Source: JALOAD01 sp023228995 [NCBI: Candidatus Muiribacterium halophilum] (GTDB taxonomy: Bacteria > Muiribacteriota > Muiribacteriia > Muiribacteriales). From it: 27,881 nt of DNA. The notes beneath the pieces were generated by a model, which saw only the letters and a list, made by a program, of their open reading frames with translations, was not told the origin of the DNA and searched no databases. The translations under genes were made by a program, and so were the position numbers. The stretch lies in NCBI GenBank assembly GCA_023228995.1, contig JALOAD010000043.1, forward strand, positions 1 through 27,881, given 5' to 3'. This document shows positions 7,484 through 15,385 of the stretch, piece after piece (the stretch's first letter is position 1; the number at the start of each line of letters is the position of its first letter).

Positions 7484-10400
7484 CTTCCAACATTCTCCTT
7501 AAAGCTTCTTCTGCCTGAGTTTTAAGATCAAAATCAGTAAAATCATTTAATATTTTTTCATAAGCAGCCTTAGCATTAACATATTGTTTAAGATATTTTT
7601 CATAAATGTAAGCAATTCTAAACTGAGCTTTTGCAGCAAAATCACTTCCAAATTCTGGAACAAGAATTTTATACTGTATAATTGCTTCTGTATAATCTCT
7701 ATAATGTTCTTCAAATATTTTAGCTTTATAATAAAGTACTTCATAATACGCTTCAGTAAAGGAATAATCTGCAATATAAACATTTATTTTTTCCAATGCT
7801 TCACTATACTCTTTAAGGTTTTCAGTATAAATTTTAATTATTTTTAAAGTAACAGCTGCTTTTTCTTCAGGATCAACAAGGCTTTCAACATAGTTTTCAT
7901 AATTTTCAATAGCTTCATCATATTTTCTCTGTTTTATATAACAGTCAGCGATTTTTTCCATTAAAGCTATATCTGTTTCACCATAATCTTTCGCTTTTTT
8001 ATAATTTAAAAGTGATTCATTGTATTTTTTGAATTTTTCAAAATATATATCACCAAGTTTATAATGAAGAAGTGCTAATCTATAACTATCATTAGTTTTT
8101 GATATTTCAGCTTTTATTTCATCTATATTATCAGAAATATCCTGAAATCTATTGATTTCATTATAATCACCAGTTTTATCAAACAAATCAAGTTCTTGTT
8201 CAAATTCTTTTCCTACAATTCCTTCTTCTAATATTTTTTCAATTCTTGATAATGCTTTTTCATTATAAATCTTTTCATCAGGAAAATATCTTAAAAGTCT
8301 TTCAAAAGAATGTATTGCTTTATCTTCATCTCTTTCTTTCATGGCTATAAGACCTATTTTATATTGAAGCTCTGGTGCTGATTCAGAAGAAATATCATTT
8401 ATAACAAATTTTCTATATAGTTCAACAGCTTTTTTATAATTTCTTTTTTCTTCATATAACTTTCCTAATTCAGGTATAACCTTAAAATAACCTTTTTCAA
8501 GTAATTTATTACCTATCTCTATTGCTTTATCTTTTTTGTTCTTTTTAATATTTTCTTTAAAAAATTCCATAGTAATATTTGTTTCTTCTGTATCTTTTTT
8601 TGTATCAGAAATTATAATTTCAACAGAATCTTCTTCAAATATCAAAAGCTCTCCTTCAATCTTTTTCATTTCTTCTGCTTTAGCCTTTATATCTTCTGAA
8701 ACATTAAGTTCTTTTGTATCTTTATTATTATCTATATAAAGTAAATATTGTTTTGCAAGTAAAAATTCATTTTTTTTATCAAGTGCAGCATTATCAATAT
8801 TGTAAATATTTCTTTTAATATAAAGTTCTTCAATTTTATGTTTTACATCAATTCCAGTTATTCTGTTTAAAACTAAAGTGTAATTAATTGCTTCATCAAA
8901 AAGCCCAAGCTTAGAAGACATTTTAATGATTTCTTCAATATTTTCTCCTGAAGAAGTATCACTTGTATTAAGATTATTTTTTTTATTAATTAATCCTCTA
9001 TAAATATTTACAACATTTCTAACATTATTATTGGAGTATTCTGGAAATTCTGAATAATAAAAATCCAGCAATTCATAATCTAGAGTTTTTATATAATAAT
9101 CAAAAACTTTTGGAATAAAACTGTTGAATCTTTTAAGAAAGCTTAATATTTCAGAACTATTCGAAGATTCAAGTAAAATATCAAAATATTTATCTTTTAA
9201 AAAAGTATTATCTTTATCTAATTCTATTAAAGTAAATATAAATTCTTTTGAAAAAACAGAAAAATCAACTTTTTTAATATATTCAACATTCACAGGAGCT
9301 ATTGTTTGATATATATCAAGTATTCTAACAGTATCATAATTTGCAAAAATATATTCTAATAGTTTTTCTTGAGTTTTTAAATTGGAAAGTTTTTCTTTAA
9401 ATCTATCCTTAACAATGCTAAATATATTTACAGCATCATTATATTTTTCTTTTTCAAGAACACAATCCCAACAAATTGAAAAAACTTCAAAACTATCTTT
9501 AAATTCTGCGACTATATCATAATAATTATCAGCTATTTTTTGCTTAAAATCATTATCACGAAAATATCTGTATCTTTGAGATATAGTTTTAAGCTTTTCA
9601 ACATCTTCAATTACTTTATTTGTTTTTTCAAGTTCTCTTAATTTATTACCAAGATCAGTTATATATTGATTATTAAAAAGTTCTTTTTTTATTATAAACG
9701 AATCTATAAACTCTTTATCTTTACTTATTATTTTTTCCAAATCTTTTTTTTCAATCTCACCAAGTTGTATTGCAATATTTATTTTTTCCTTTAAAACAGC
9801 AATTTCTTTATAAGATGGATCTATTTCATTATAATAATTTTCACATAATTCATAAGCTTCTTTTAAATATCCTTTAAGAACAAAAAATTCAACAGCTTTA
9901 ACATAAAAATCACTTATTATCTTATCTTTATCTTCTTTTTTATCAAGTGCATATTTCCTAACATATTCTCTTATTTTTAAATAAAAAAACTTTACGACTT
10001 TTTCAATATCTCCGACTTTTTCAATTGAAGCTTCAGCAAGAGCAACTATTGCAATATTTCTTAATTCAGGGAAATCTATTTCAGAAGAATACTGTATAAG
10101 TTTTTCAGACATTTCAATCTGCAAATCATAATCTTCAATTTGTCTTGTTAAATTAAAATAAGATAATATCTTGCCAGGTAGAATTTTTTTTAATAATTCT
10201 TTTTTCTTTTTTTCTTCTTCATTAAGAAAATCATTACCTGATTTTTTAAGTTCATTATCAAATGCAATTATTTCAGTAGTTGAAATAGTTTTATTTTCTA
10301 ATTTTATTTCTTCAGTCAAAATAATCTCTTCAGAATCAGAATCATCCTCTAAAATTAATTTATCTTTATCTAATTCTTTTTTTGAATTAAATCTACTTTT

Positions 10401-12026
10401 TCTTCTTCCATAATTACTTGAAATCTCAACTTTTTTAGGAATGTTTGTATTTGATTTTTTAGCTGTAACATCAGTTTTAAGTTTTAATATTGAATCGTTT
10501 ATATCTCTTTTTAACTCATCAATAGAAACTTTAATATTGTTTTTTTCATATTGATTTGAAGCTTGTTCAAATATTTTATTGTTATCTGAAAAATTAAAAA
10601 GAATAAATTTAATAATATCTTTAGCCTGACCTGGTCTACCAATGTTTTCAAGAAGTTCTGAATATTTAAGAAATACTTTCCCAGTTATGTCAATATTGCC
10701 ATGTTGTTCCCAAAGATTCATAGCAAATTTTTTAAGCGATATTTCATCGCTTTTTAGATTATATATTTCAGCAATATTCCAAACAGCTGATTCAAAAAAC
10801 TCATTTTCAGAATCAATAATCATGTTTTTAAAAATTTTTTCAGCTTCATCATATAGAGAACTTTTTATAAATACTTGACCCTTTATAAATTCTATTTCAT
10901 GATTTGTCTTTTTTGATAAATTAATAACTTTAAGTACTTTCTCATAATTATGATAATAATAATAAAGAATTCTAGCTTTATAATAAGTTTTTTTTAATTC
11001 TGGAAGAAATTCTGCCATTTCAATAGCTTTCTCATACTCGCCTAAACTCTCAAGATCAACAACTCTTCTTTCAATCTTTTTAGTATCAGCTTTAATCTTA
11101 AATCTTTCAATCGTTGATAAAACACGTTTTTTAGTATAGGAATGAATAGCATAATCTAAAAATTCACGACTTTTAACAATATAAAATAAAGCATCATCTA
11201 TACGATTTTTTTCTTCTGAAATATAAGAAAGCATAATATATCTATAAAATTCATTTTCCTTTTTTAACTTTATTGTTTTTATAATATTATCATTATCTTC
11301 AGCATTAAAAACATATTCAGTAAAAAGTGAAAATAAAATGAAAAATTCATTTTTTAATTCATAATCAAACTTAATATCACCAAAAAAATTCAAATACCAT
11401 AAAACCTCATCTTTATCTCTAATATCATTGAATCTTGATAAAAGATCTTTTACTTTTTCATATCTTTGTAATTCAAAAGAATTAAGCATAAAAAGCATAT
11501 ATGCTAATTCTTTTTTAAAAGAATCATCGGGAAAGTTATCTATATATAATTCTGAATATTTTCTAAATTTATTTGCTTCAATTATATCAACACCGTTTTC
11601 TTTAAAAAAAACAATATTTTTAAGCTGTTCTTTATCAAAATTATCAGGATATACTTCTATTCTTATTTTTAAGATTTTTTCAAATTCTTCAAAATTAAAA
11701 TATCTATCTTTTTCAATTTTAAGAATTTCTTCGAGAGCTTTTCTGTTTTGATGTTTTTCAAATAAATTTTCCAAATAATCATAATAATCAGATTTTTCCA
11801 GAGTATTTTTTTTAACTTCAATATCAAGATCTAATACTCTATTTGAAATACCATGTTCAGAATTTTTAATAAAGAAAATATATCTTTCAGCATCTTTATA
11901 TGATTTTTTTTGTATATATTTTTCAGTTAATTCAAAGTATTTTTCAACTACCTGCGATTCTGAAAAAGACATTATTGAAATACATATAAAACAAAAAAAA
12001 CAAATCCGTTTACTTAAGTCTTTCAT
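7470..12026 (-). CDS. Very large secreted tetratricopeptide-repeat protein
   Basis: 1518 residues from the ATG at 12026, or 1528 from an in-frame ATG at 12056. I prefer 12026 because it gives a compact signal peptide (KDLSKR, then 'ICFFCFICISIMSFS', cleavage near SFS-ES) and a smaller overlap with the ligase gene; the ribosome-binding sites of both are weak. The protein is almost entirely helical, with degenerate TPR-like repeats. They are clearest in the last 400 residues ('KLYEEKRNYKKAVELYRKF', 'IADCYIKQRKYDEAIENYENY', 'AIIQYKILVPEF', 'NAKAAYEKIL'). Two charged low-complexity linkers rich in Lys, Glu, Asp and Ser interrupt it (near residues 530-620 and 1120-1160). It is probably a periplasmic or outer-membrane scaffold for the adjacent polymer ligase; that is inference. 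Confidence 0.8.
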   Translation of the reverse strand: MKDLSKRICFFCFICISIMSFSESQVVEKYFELTEKYIQKKSYKDAERYIFFIKNSEHGISNRVLDLDIEVKKNTLEKSDYYDYLENLFEKHQNRKALEEILKIEKDRYFNFEEFEKILKIRIEVYPDNFDKEQLKNIVFFKENGVDIIEANKFRKYSELYIDNFPDDSFKKELAYMLFMLNSFELQRYEKVKDLLSRFNDIRDKDEVLWYLNFFGDIKFDYELKNEFFILFSLFTEYVFNAEDNDNIIKTIKLKKENEFYRYIMLSYISEEKNRIDDALFYIVKSREFLDYAIHSYTKKRVLSTIERFKIKADTKKIERRVVDLESLGEYEKAIEMAEFLPELKKTYYKARILYYYYHNYEKVLKVINLSKKTNHEIEFIKGQVFIKSSLYDEAEKIFKNMIIDSENEFFESAVWNIAEIYNLKSDEISLKKFAMNLWEQHGNIDITGKVFLKYSELLENIGRPGQAKDIIKFILFNFSDNNKIFEQASNQYEKNNIKVSIDELKRDINDSILKLKTDVTAKKSNTNIPKKVEISSNYGRRKSRFNSKKELDKDKLILEDDSDSEEIILTEEIKLENKTISTTEIIAFDNELKKSGNDFLNEEEKKKKELLKKILPGKILSYFNLTRQIEDYDLQIEMSEKLIQYSSEIDFPELRNIAIVALAEASIEKVGDIEKVVKFFYLKIREYVRKYALDKKEDKDKIISDFYVKAVEFFVLKGYLKEAYELCENYYNEIDPSYKEIAVLKEKINIAIQLGEIEKKDLEKIISKDKEFIDSFIIKKELFNNQYITDLGNKLRELEKTNKVIEDVEKLKTISQRYRYFRDNDFKQKIADNYYDIVAEFKDSFEVFSICWDCVLEKEKYNDAVNIFSIVKDRFKEKLSNLKTQEKLLEYIFANYDTVRILDIYQTIAPVNVEYIKKVDFSVFSKEFIFTLIELDKDNTFLKDKYFDILLESSNSSEILSFLKRFNSFIPKVFDYYIKTLDYELLDFYYSEFPEYSNNNVRNVVNIYRGLINKKNNLNTSDTSSGENIEEIIKMSSKLGLFDEAINYTLVLNRITGIDVKHKIEELYIKRNIYNIDNAALDKKNEFLLAKQYLLYIDNNKDTKELNVSEDIKAKAEEMKKIEGELLIFEEDSVEIIISDTKKDTEETNITMEFFKENIKKNKKDKAIEIGNKLLEKGYFKVIPELGKLYEEKRNYKKAVELYRKFVINDISSESAPELQYKIGLIAMKERDEDKAIHSFERLLRYFPDEKIYNEKALSRIEKILEEGIVGKEFEQELDLFDKTGDYNEINRFQDISDNIDEIKAEISKTNDSYRLALLHYKLGDIYFEKFKKYNESLLNYKKAKDYGETDIALMEKIADCYIKQRKYDEAIENYENYVESLVDPEEKAAVTLKIIKIYTENLKEYSEALEKINVYIADYSFTEAYYEVLYYKAKIFEEHYRDYTEAIIQYKILVPEFGSDFAAKAQFRIAYIYEKYLKQYVNAKAAYEKILNDFTDFDLKTQAEEALRRMLEDGKI

Positions 12027-14298
12027 AGATTTCCAATAACTCTTTCGATTTAACATTGTTTCCCTGTTTTTTATATATTCTTGATAAATGTAAATAACTT
12101 ACCGAAAGATTCGGATTGTTTTTGATAATAAAATCAAGTTTTTCCATTGCAATATCATCCATATCATTTTCAATTGCAAAATTAATAACAACAAATAAAT
12201 CATTTATATTGAATCTTTCCAAACATATACCAACAAGTTCTTTTTGCCTGTCAAAACTCATTTTTTCAATAAAAGAATGAAATATAAGTTTTAATACATC
12301 AGTATTAAGATAAGAAAAATTGATAATATCATAAATTCCTTTCATAAGTTCTTCATCTTTTAATCTAAGAGTTTCAATAACATAAAAAGAAACAACTGCT
12401 GCTGATTTATCATTACCAAGTATCAAACTTTCTTTAAGTGCTTCTTTTAACTTTTCTTCATCTTTAGTTCTTTTGTATATATGTGCCATATAATAATAAG
12501 TAAATGAATTTTCAGGATCACTATATTTAACTTTTTCAAAATGCTTTTCAGCCTGTTCATATTTGCCAGAATTAAGAAGAATAATACCTGAATGAAGATG
12601 TAATAATTTGTTATTACTGTATTTTAAACCCTTATCAAAATATTCTAATGCTAAATTCTGCTTTCCTGGTAAATTAAAATATGTATATCCCAGCCAATAA
12701 AAAGTTTCACCCTCAGATTGATCATAAGATATAGAATTAAGTAAATTATTCTCTGCTCTTTCTAAATACTCTAATCTCTGGTTTTGAGTCATGTTTTCAA
12801 TTTTTTGAGCTATATACTGATGTCCAGCCTTATGAAGTTTACTAGACATATGTTTTTTATAAGCAGTATTTAGACCATATAGCATAATAATAAAAGCAAG
12901 TGCTATTACAATATAATCAATTATTGTTAATTTTATGTTTTGTTCTTCTTCAATATTTTTTTCTATTTTTCTTTCCTGCCATACAAGTGCCATAATAACA
13001 AAAATTGCAGTCAAATAAGGTGAAGCTCGATGAAATGGAAAATTAAATACAGCTTCTGTCATAACACATACAATACTCGCCATTAAGCCAAGATTTATAT
13101 AAAAATTTTTATTATTTTTCAATAATTTTATACCTGAATAAAAAGGTATTGCAAATATAAGAACAAAAAGTATAAGTCCAAATAAACCTTGCTCTGATAG
13201 AGTTTGAAGATAATCATTATGAGTATGACGAAAATCTATTGCGAAAGGCGAAAGTGAATTTTTATAAGGAGGATTGCCTGTTTCTTTTGAATATTTTTCA
13301 AAAAATCTTCCTTGATAATCAGAATAAAAAACTTTAAAAGAGTGCAGTCCATTGCCAATTATAGGATGTTCTTTAAAAGCATCTAATGTAACTCTCCACA
13401 TAAGTAATCTCTGAAAAACAGTTGTGGATGAAGTAAATCTTTTTGCAGTAGTATCAACCATCTCCATAGTTTTAGTTCTTGTCTTTGGAATTGAAAACAT
13501 AAATACAAAAAATATTATAGTAGCAGCAAGTGCAATAAGAAAATATTTTAATATACTTTTAAATATATTTCTTCTATATAAAAATATAAAAAAGAATATA
13601 ACTGATGTTGAAGTTAATACACTAACCCAAGCACCTCTTGTTCTGGTGAAAAGAATAACAAGAAAAATAAGTGTAAAGGATATAAGAGATATTATTCCTC
13701 TTTTTTTATTTTTATATTCAAGAAAATACATAAATGCTAAAGGAAATGGTACAACAAGGTAATCTGCCAAAAAATTTGGATTACCAAATGTCGAAAATAT
13801 TCTTAATCTGCCAACATTTCCATATACTGTACCTTGACTAAAAAACGGATCAATTCCAAAATACTGTGCAATTCCATAAAGAGAAACCATTCCTCCAGCT
13901 AATATTGAAAGAAATAAAAGATTAGAAATGTTTTCAAACTTTTTAAAATTCTCATAAGCTACCCAGAATACAATATAATAAATTATAACTCTAAGAAATC
14001 TATCCATGCTCATAAAAAGATTCGGCGAATTAATAAAAGATATTGCCATTGAAAAAATAAAGAGAATTATAACTTTGACAATTGGCCTTGACCAAAAATC
14101 AGTGTTTTTTTTACTTAAAACTAGATAAGTACAATGTAAAAAAAGTAATATTGAAACAGAATAAAGCAAAAAGAATTCTTTTGCTTCCAAAAAATTTTGT
14201 TTTGTGTATTTACTAAATAATAATGGTGTTATAAATGTCAGAGTATATAAAAAATAAACAATAACACGATTCAAATAATAAGAATATTTTCTTTCCAT
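12010..14298 (-). CDS. O-antigen ligase/polymerase family (Wzy_C) membrane protein fused to TPRs
   Basis: 762 residues. Residues 1-480 hold about twelve hydrophobic segments with the Wzy_C/WaaL signature. 'TRTRGAWVSVL' (218-228) carries conserved Arg residues. It is followed by 'HPIIGNGLHSF' (311-321) and 'RHTHNDYLQTLSEQG' (357-371), the large periplasmic loop with H358/H360 that corresponds to the catalytic His region. Residues about 500-762 are TPR repeats (for example 'GYTYFNLPGKQNLALEYFDKGL', about 545-565). Such proteins polymerise or ligate glycans on the periplasmic face; ligase versus polymerase cannot be told from sequence. There is no Shine-Dalgarno before the ATG, and a promoter ends about eight bases upstream, so the mRNA may be leaderless. 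It is first in a run of overlapping genes. Confidence 0.88.
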   Translation of the reverse strand: MERKYSYYLNRVIVYFLYTLTFITPLLFSKYTKQNFLEAKEFFLLYSVSILLFLHCTYLVLSKKNTDFWSRPIVKVIILFIFSMAISFINSPNLFMSMDRFLRVIIYYIVFWVAYENFKKFENISNLLFLSILAGGMVSLYGIAQYFGIDPFFSQGTVYGNVGRLRIFSTFGNPNFLADYLVVPFPLAFMYFLEYKNKKRGIISLISFTLIFLVILFTRTRGAWVSVLTSTSVIFFFIFLYRRNIFKSILKYFLIALAATIIFFVFMFSIPKTRTKTMEMVDTTAKRFTSSTTVFQRLLMWRVTLDAFKEHPIIGNGLHSFKVFYSDYQGRFFEKYSKETGNPPYKNSLSPFAIDFRHTHNDYLQTLSEQGLFGLILFVLIFAIPFYSGIKLLKNNKNFYINLGLMASIVCVMTEAVFNFPFHRASPYLTAIFVIMALVWQERKIEKNIEEEQNIKLTIIDYIVIALAFIIMLYGLNTAYKKHMSSKLHKAGHQYIAQKIENMTQNQRLEYLERAENNLLNSISYDQSEGETFYWLGYTYFNLPGKQNLALEYFDKGLKYSNNKLLHLHSGIILLNSGKYEQAEKHFEKVKYSDPENSFTYYYMAHIYKRTKDEEKLKEALKESLILGNDKSAAVVSFYVIETLRLKDEELMKGIYDIINFSYLNTDVLKLIFHSFIEKMSFDRQKELVGICLERFNINDLFVVINFAIENDMDDIAMEKLDFIIKNNPNLSVSYLHLSRIYKKQGNNVKSKELLEIYERLK

Positions 14299-14305
14299 GG
14301 GTGCT

Positions 14306-14334
14306 ATTATAGTAAATAACTATTTTAAAATCAA
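14306..14334 (-). promoter_or_regulatory. Sigma70-type promoter of the O-antigen-ligase operon
   Basis: On the minus strand TTGATT (14329-14334) is followed by exactly 17 bases and a perfect TATAAT (14306-14311). The predicted transcription start, 6-8 bases downstream, falls on or next to the ATG at 14298. No ribosome-binding site fits between them. The gene would then be expressed from a leaderless or near-leaderless mRNA. Base match and spacing are seen; activity is inferred. Confidence 0.6.
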
Positions 14335-14371
14335 ATAAAAAAACACATTCCAAATTTGAAATATAAACTAG

Positions 14372-14397
14372 ATCCCGGCTCAGAATCATACCGGGAT
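14372..14397. repeat. CCGGGAT inverted repeat (dispersed-repeat-like stem-loop)
   Basis: ATCCCGG (14372-14378) pairs perfectly with CCGGGAT (14391-14397) across a 12-base loop and is followed by GACAG. It stands out by G+C content from the surrounding sequence. The 'CCGGGATGACA' wording resembles dispersed intergenic palindromes known from other A+T-rich bacteria such as Rickettsia; that likeness is from memory. It sits downstream of the zinc-ribbon gene and could help end that transcript, though only a broken T-rich stretch follows on the minus strand. Confidence 0.6.
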
Positions 14398-14403
14398 GAC
14401 AGA

Positions 14404-14528
14404 GTTTTCCCGGTCCTACCCCGCTCCTACCCCGATTCTTTCCCGGTTTTATCCCTGTTCCATCCCGGTTCTTTCCCTGTTCTTTCCCGGTTTTATCCCT
14501 GTTCTATCCCTGTTCCACCCCGGTCCTT
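14404..14528. repeat. G+C-rich 11-bp tandem repeat array
   Basis: Ten full 11-bp units run without a gap from 14413 to 14522, with a shortened unit on the left (14404-14412) and a partial unit on the right. The consensus on the plus strand is GTTCYWTCCCK; several units are identical, for example those at 14446 and 14490. The period is not a multiple of three and the array lies between two minus-strand genes, so the open frame across it is not a gene. On the minus strand each unit supplies a run of three or four G, giving about eleven regularly spaced G-tracts with 7-8 base loops and the potential for G-quadruplexes. Confidence 0.93.
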
Positions 14529-14530
14529 AA

Positions 14531-14911
14531 TCACGTAATCATATTTATTATACTTCTTAAAATTCCCCATCTGTTTCCTGATAATTTTTTTAATTCTCTC
14601 TGATGAACATATTTAAGAGTAGCTCCACATTCAGAGCAAAAAACTCTATTAACATCATTCACATGACCATTTTTACAGATTTTTCTGTATTCTTTCATTT
14701 CAAGAGAATTATTTGTTCTAGTGTTTTCCATTTTTTTAACAATCTTTCTAGCTTTATCAAATACATAACCACAAAGATTACACACAGTAGCATCCTCTTT
14801 GTTAACTGTTCCGCAATCAATACAAACCGTACCACTTCTTAACTTTTCATTACAGTTAATACATTCCTTAAGATCATTTCTGTAATTAACCTTACATGTA
14901 GGACAATACAT
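14531..14911 (-). CDS. Zinc-ribbon protein with three Cys-rich knuckle pairs
   Basis: 126 residues with three zinc-ribbon-like units. The first is C3-x2-C6 with C17-x2-C20, the second C30-x2-C33 with C44-x2-C47. The third is 'CKNGH' (about 79-83) paired with 'CSEC' (about 94-97). A Lys-rich helix separates units two and three and a basic tail follows. The protein has no signal peptide and is probably cytoplasmic. Strings of rubredoxin-like zinc ribbons of this sort often mediate protein or nucleic acid contacts; no specific function can be given. AGGAGGA at 14915-14921 is a near-ideal ribosome-binding site overlapping the dtd stop, so it is the last gene of the five-gene operon. Confidence 0.78.
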   Translation of the reverse strand: MYCPTCKVNYRNDLKECINCNEKLRSGTVCIDCGTVNKEDATVCNLCGYVFDKARKIVKKMENTRTNNSLEMKEYRKICKNGHVNDVNRVFCSECGATLKYVHQRELKKLSGNRWGILRSIINMIT

Positions 14912-14920
14912 AAATCCTCC

Positions 14921-15370
14921 TCATTTTTTCATAGACTCTAATAAAAAAGTTACCGGACCATCATTTATAAGACTAATATTCATATGTTTTCCAAAAACAC
15001 CTGTTTTACAAATAATTTTATATTTTTCATCAATATAATTTATAAATTCTTTGTAAAAACTCTCTGCCTTATCAGGATTCATAGCATTATCAAACCCAGG
15101 TCTTCTACCTTTTTTTGTATTAGCAGCTAGAGTAAATTGAGATACAATCAACAGTTCTCCTTGAGCTTCAAGTAAAGATAAATTCATTTTTTCATTTTCA
15201 TCTTCAAAGATTCTCAAATTCACAACTTTTTCTGCTATATAGTTTATATCGGAATTTATATCATTTTTTTCCACACCTAAAAACAAAAGAATACCTTTGT
15301 CTATTTTGCTTACAACAATTCCTTCCACTTCTACACAAGCTTTATTAACTCTCTGTATCAAAGCTTTCAT
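14921..15370 (-). CDS. dtd: D-aminoacyl-tRNA deacylase (Dtd)
   Basis: 149 residues, the normal length. Dtd removes D-amino acids (and glycine from tRNA-Ala) mischarged on tRNA, acting as a cytoplasmic homodimer. Both active-site motifs are present: 'SQFTL' at 77-81 and 'NDGPVT' at 136-141, which holds the Gly-cisPro pair that reaches into the partner subunit. Other family landmarks are 'MKALIQRV' at the N-terminus, 'GRRPGF' (88-93) and 'TGVFGKHMNI' (123-132). AGAGGT lies nine bases before the ATG. It follows the barrel gene by 15 bases and precedes the zinc-ribbon gene by nine, so it is a housekeeping gene carried within an envelope operon. Confidence 0.97.
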   Translation of the reverse strand: MKALIQRVNKACVEVEGIVVSKIDKGILLFLGVEKNDINSDINYIAEKVVNLRIFEDENEKMNLSLLEAQGELLIVSQFTLAANTKKGRRPGFDNAMNPDKAESFYKEFINYIDEKYKIICKTGVFGKHMNISLINDGPVTFLLESMKK

Positions 15371-15385
15371 AAAAAAAACACCTCT

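Noticed and set aside
14356-14538. Open frame across the spacer reading as a Pro/Ser/Phe-rich 60-residue peptide
   Set aside because: It is the translation of an 11-bp tandem repeat, whose period is not a multiple of three, and it has no ribosome-binding site.
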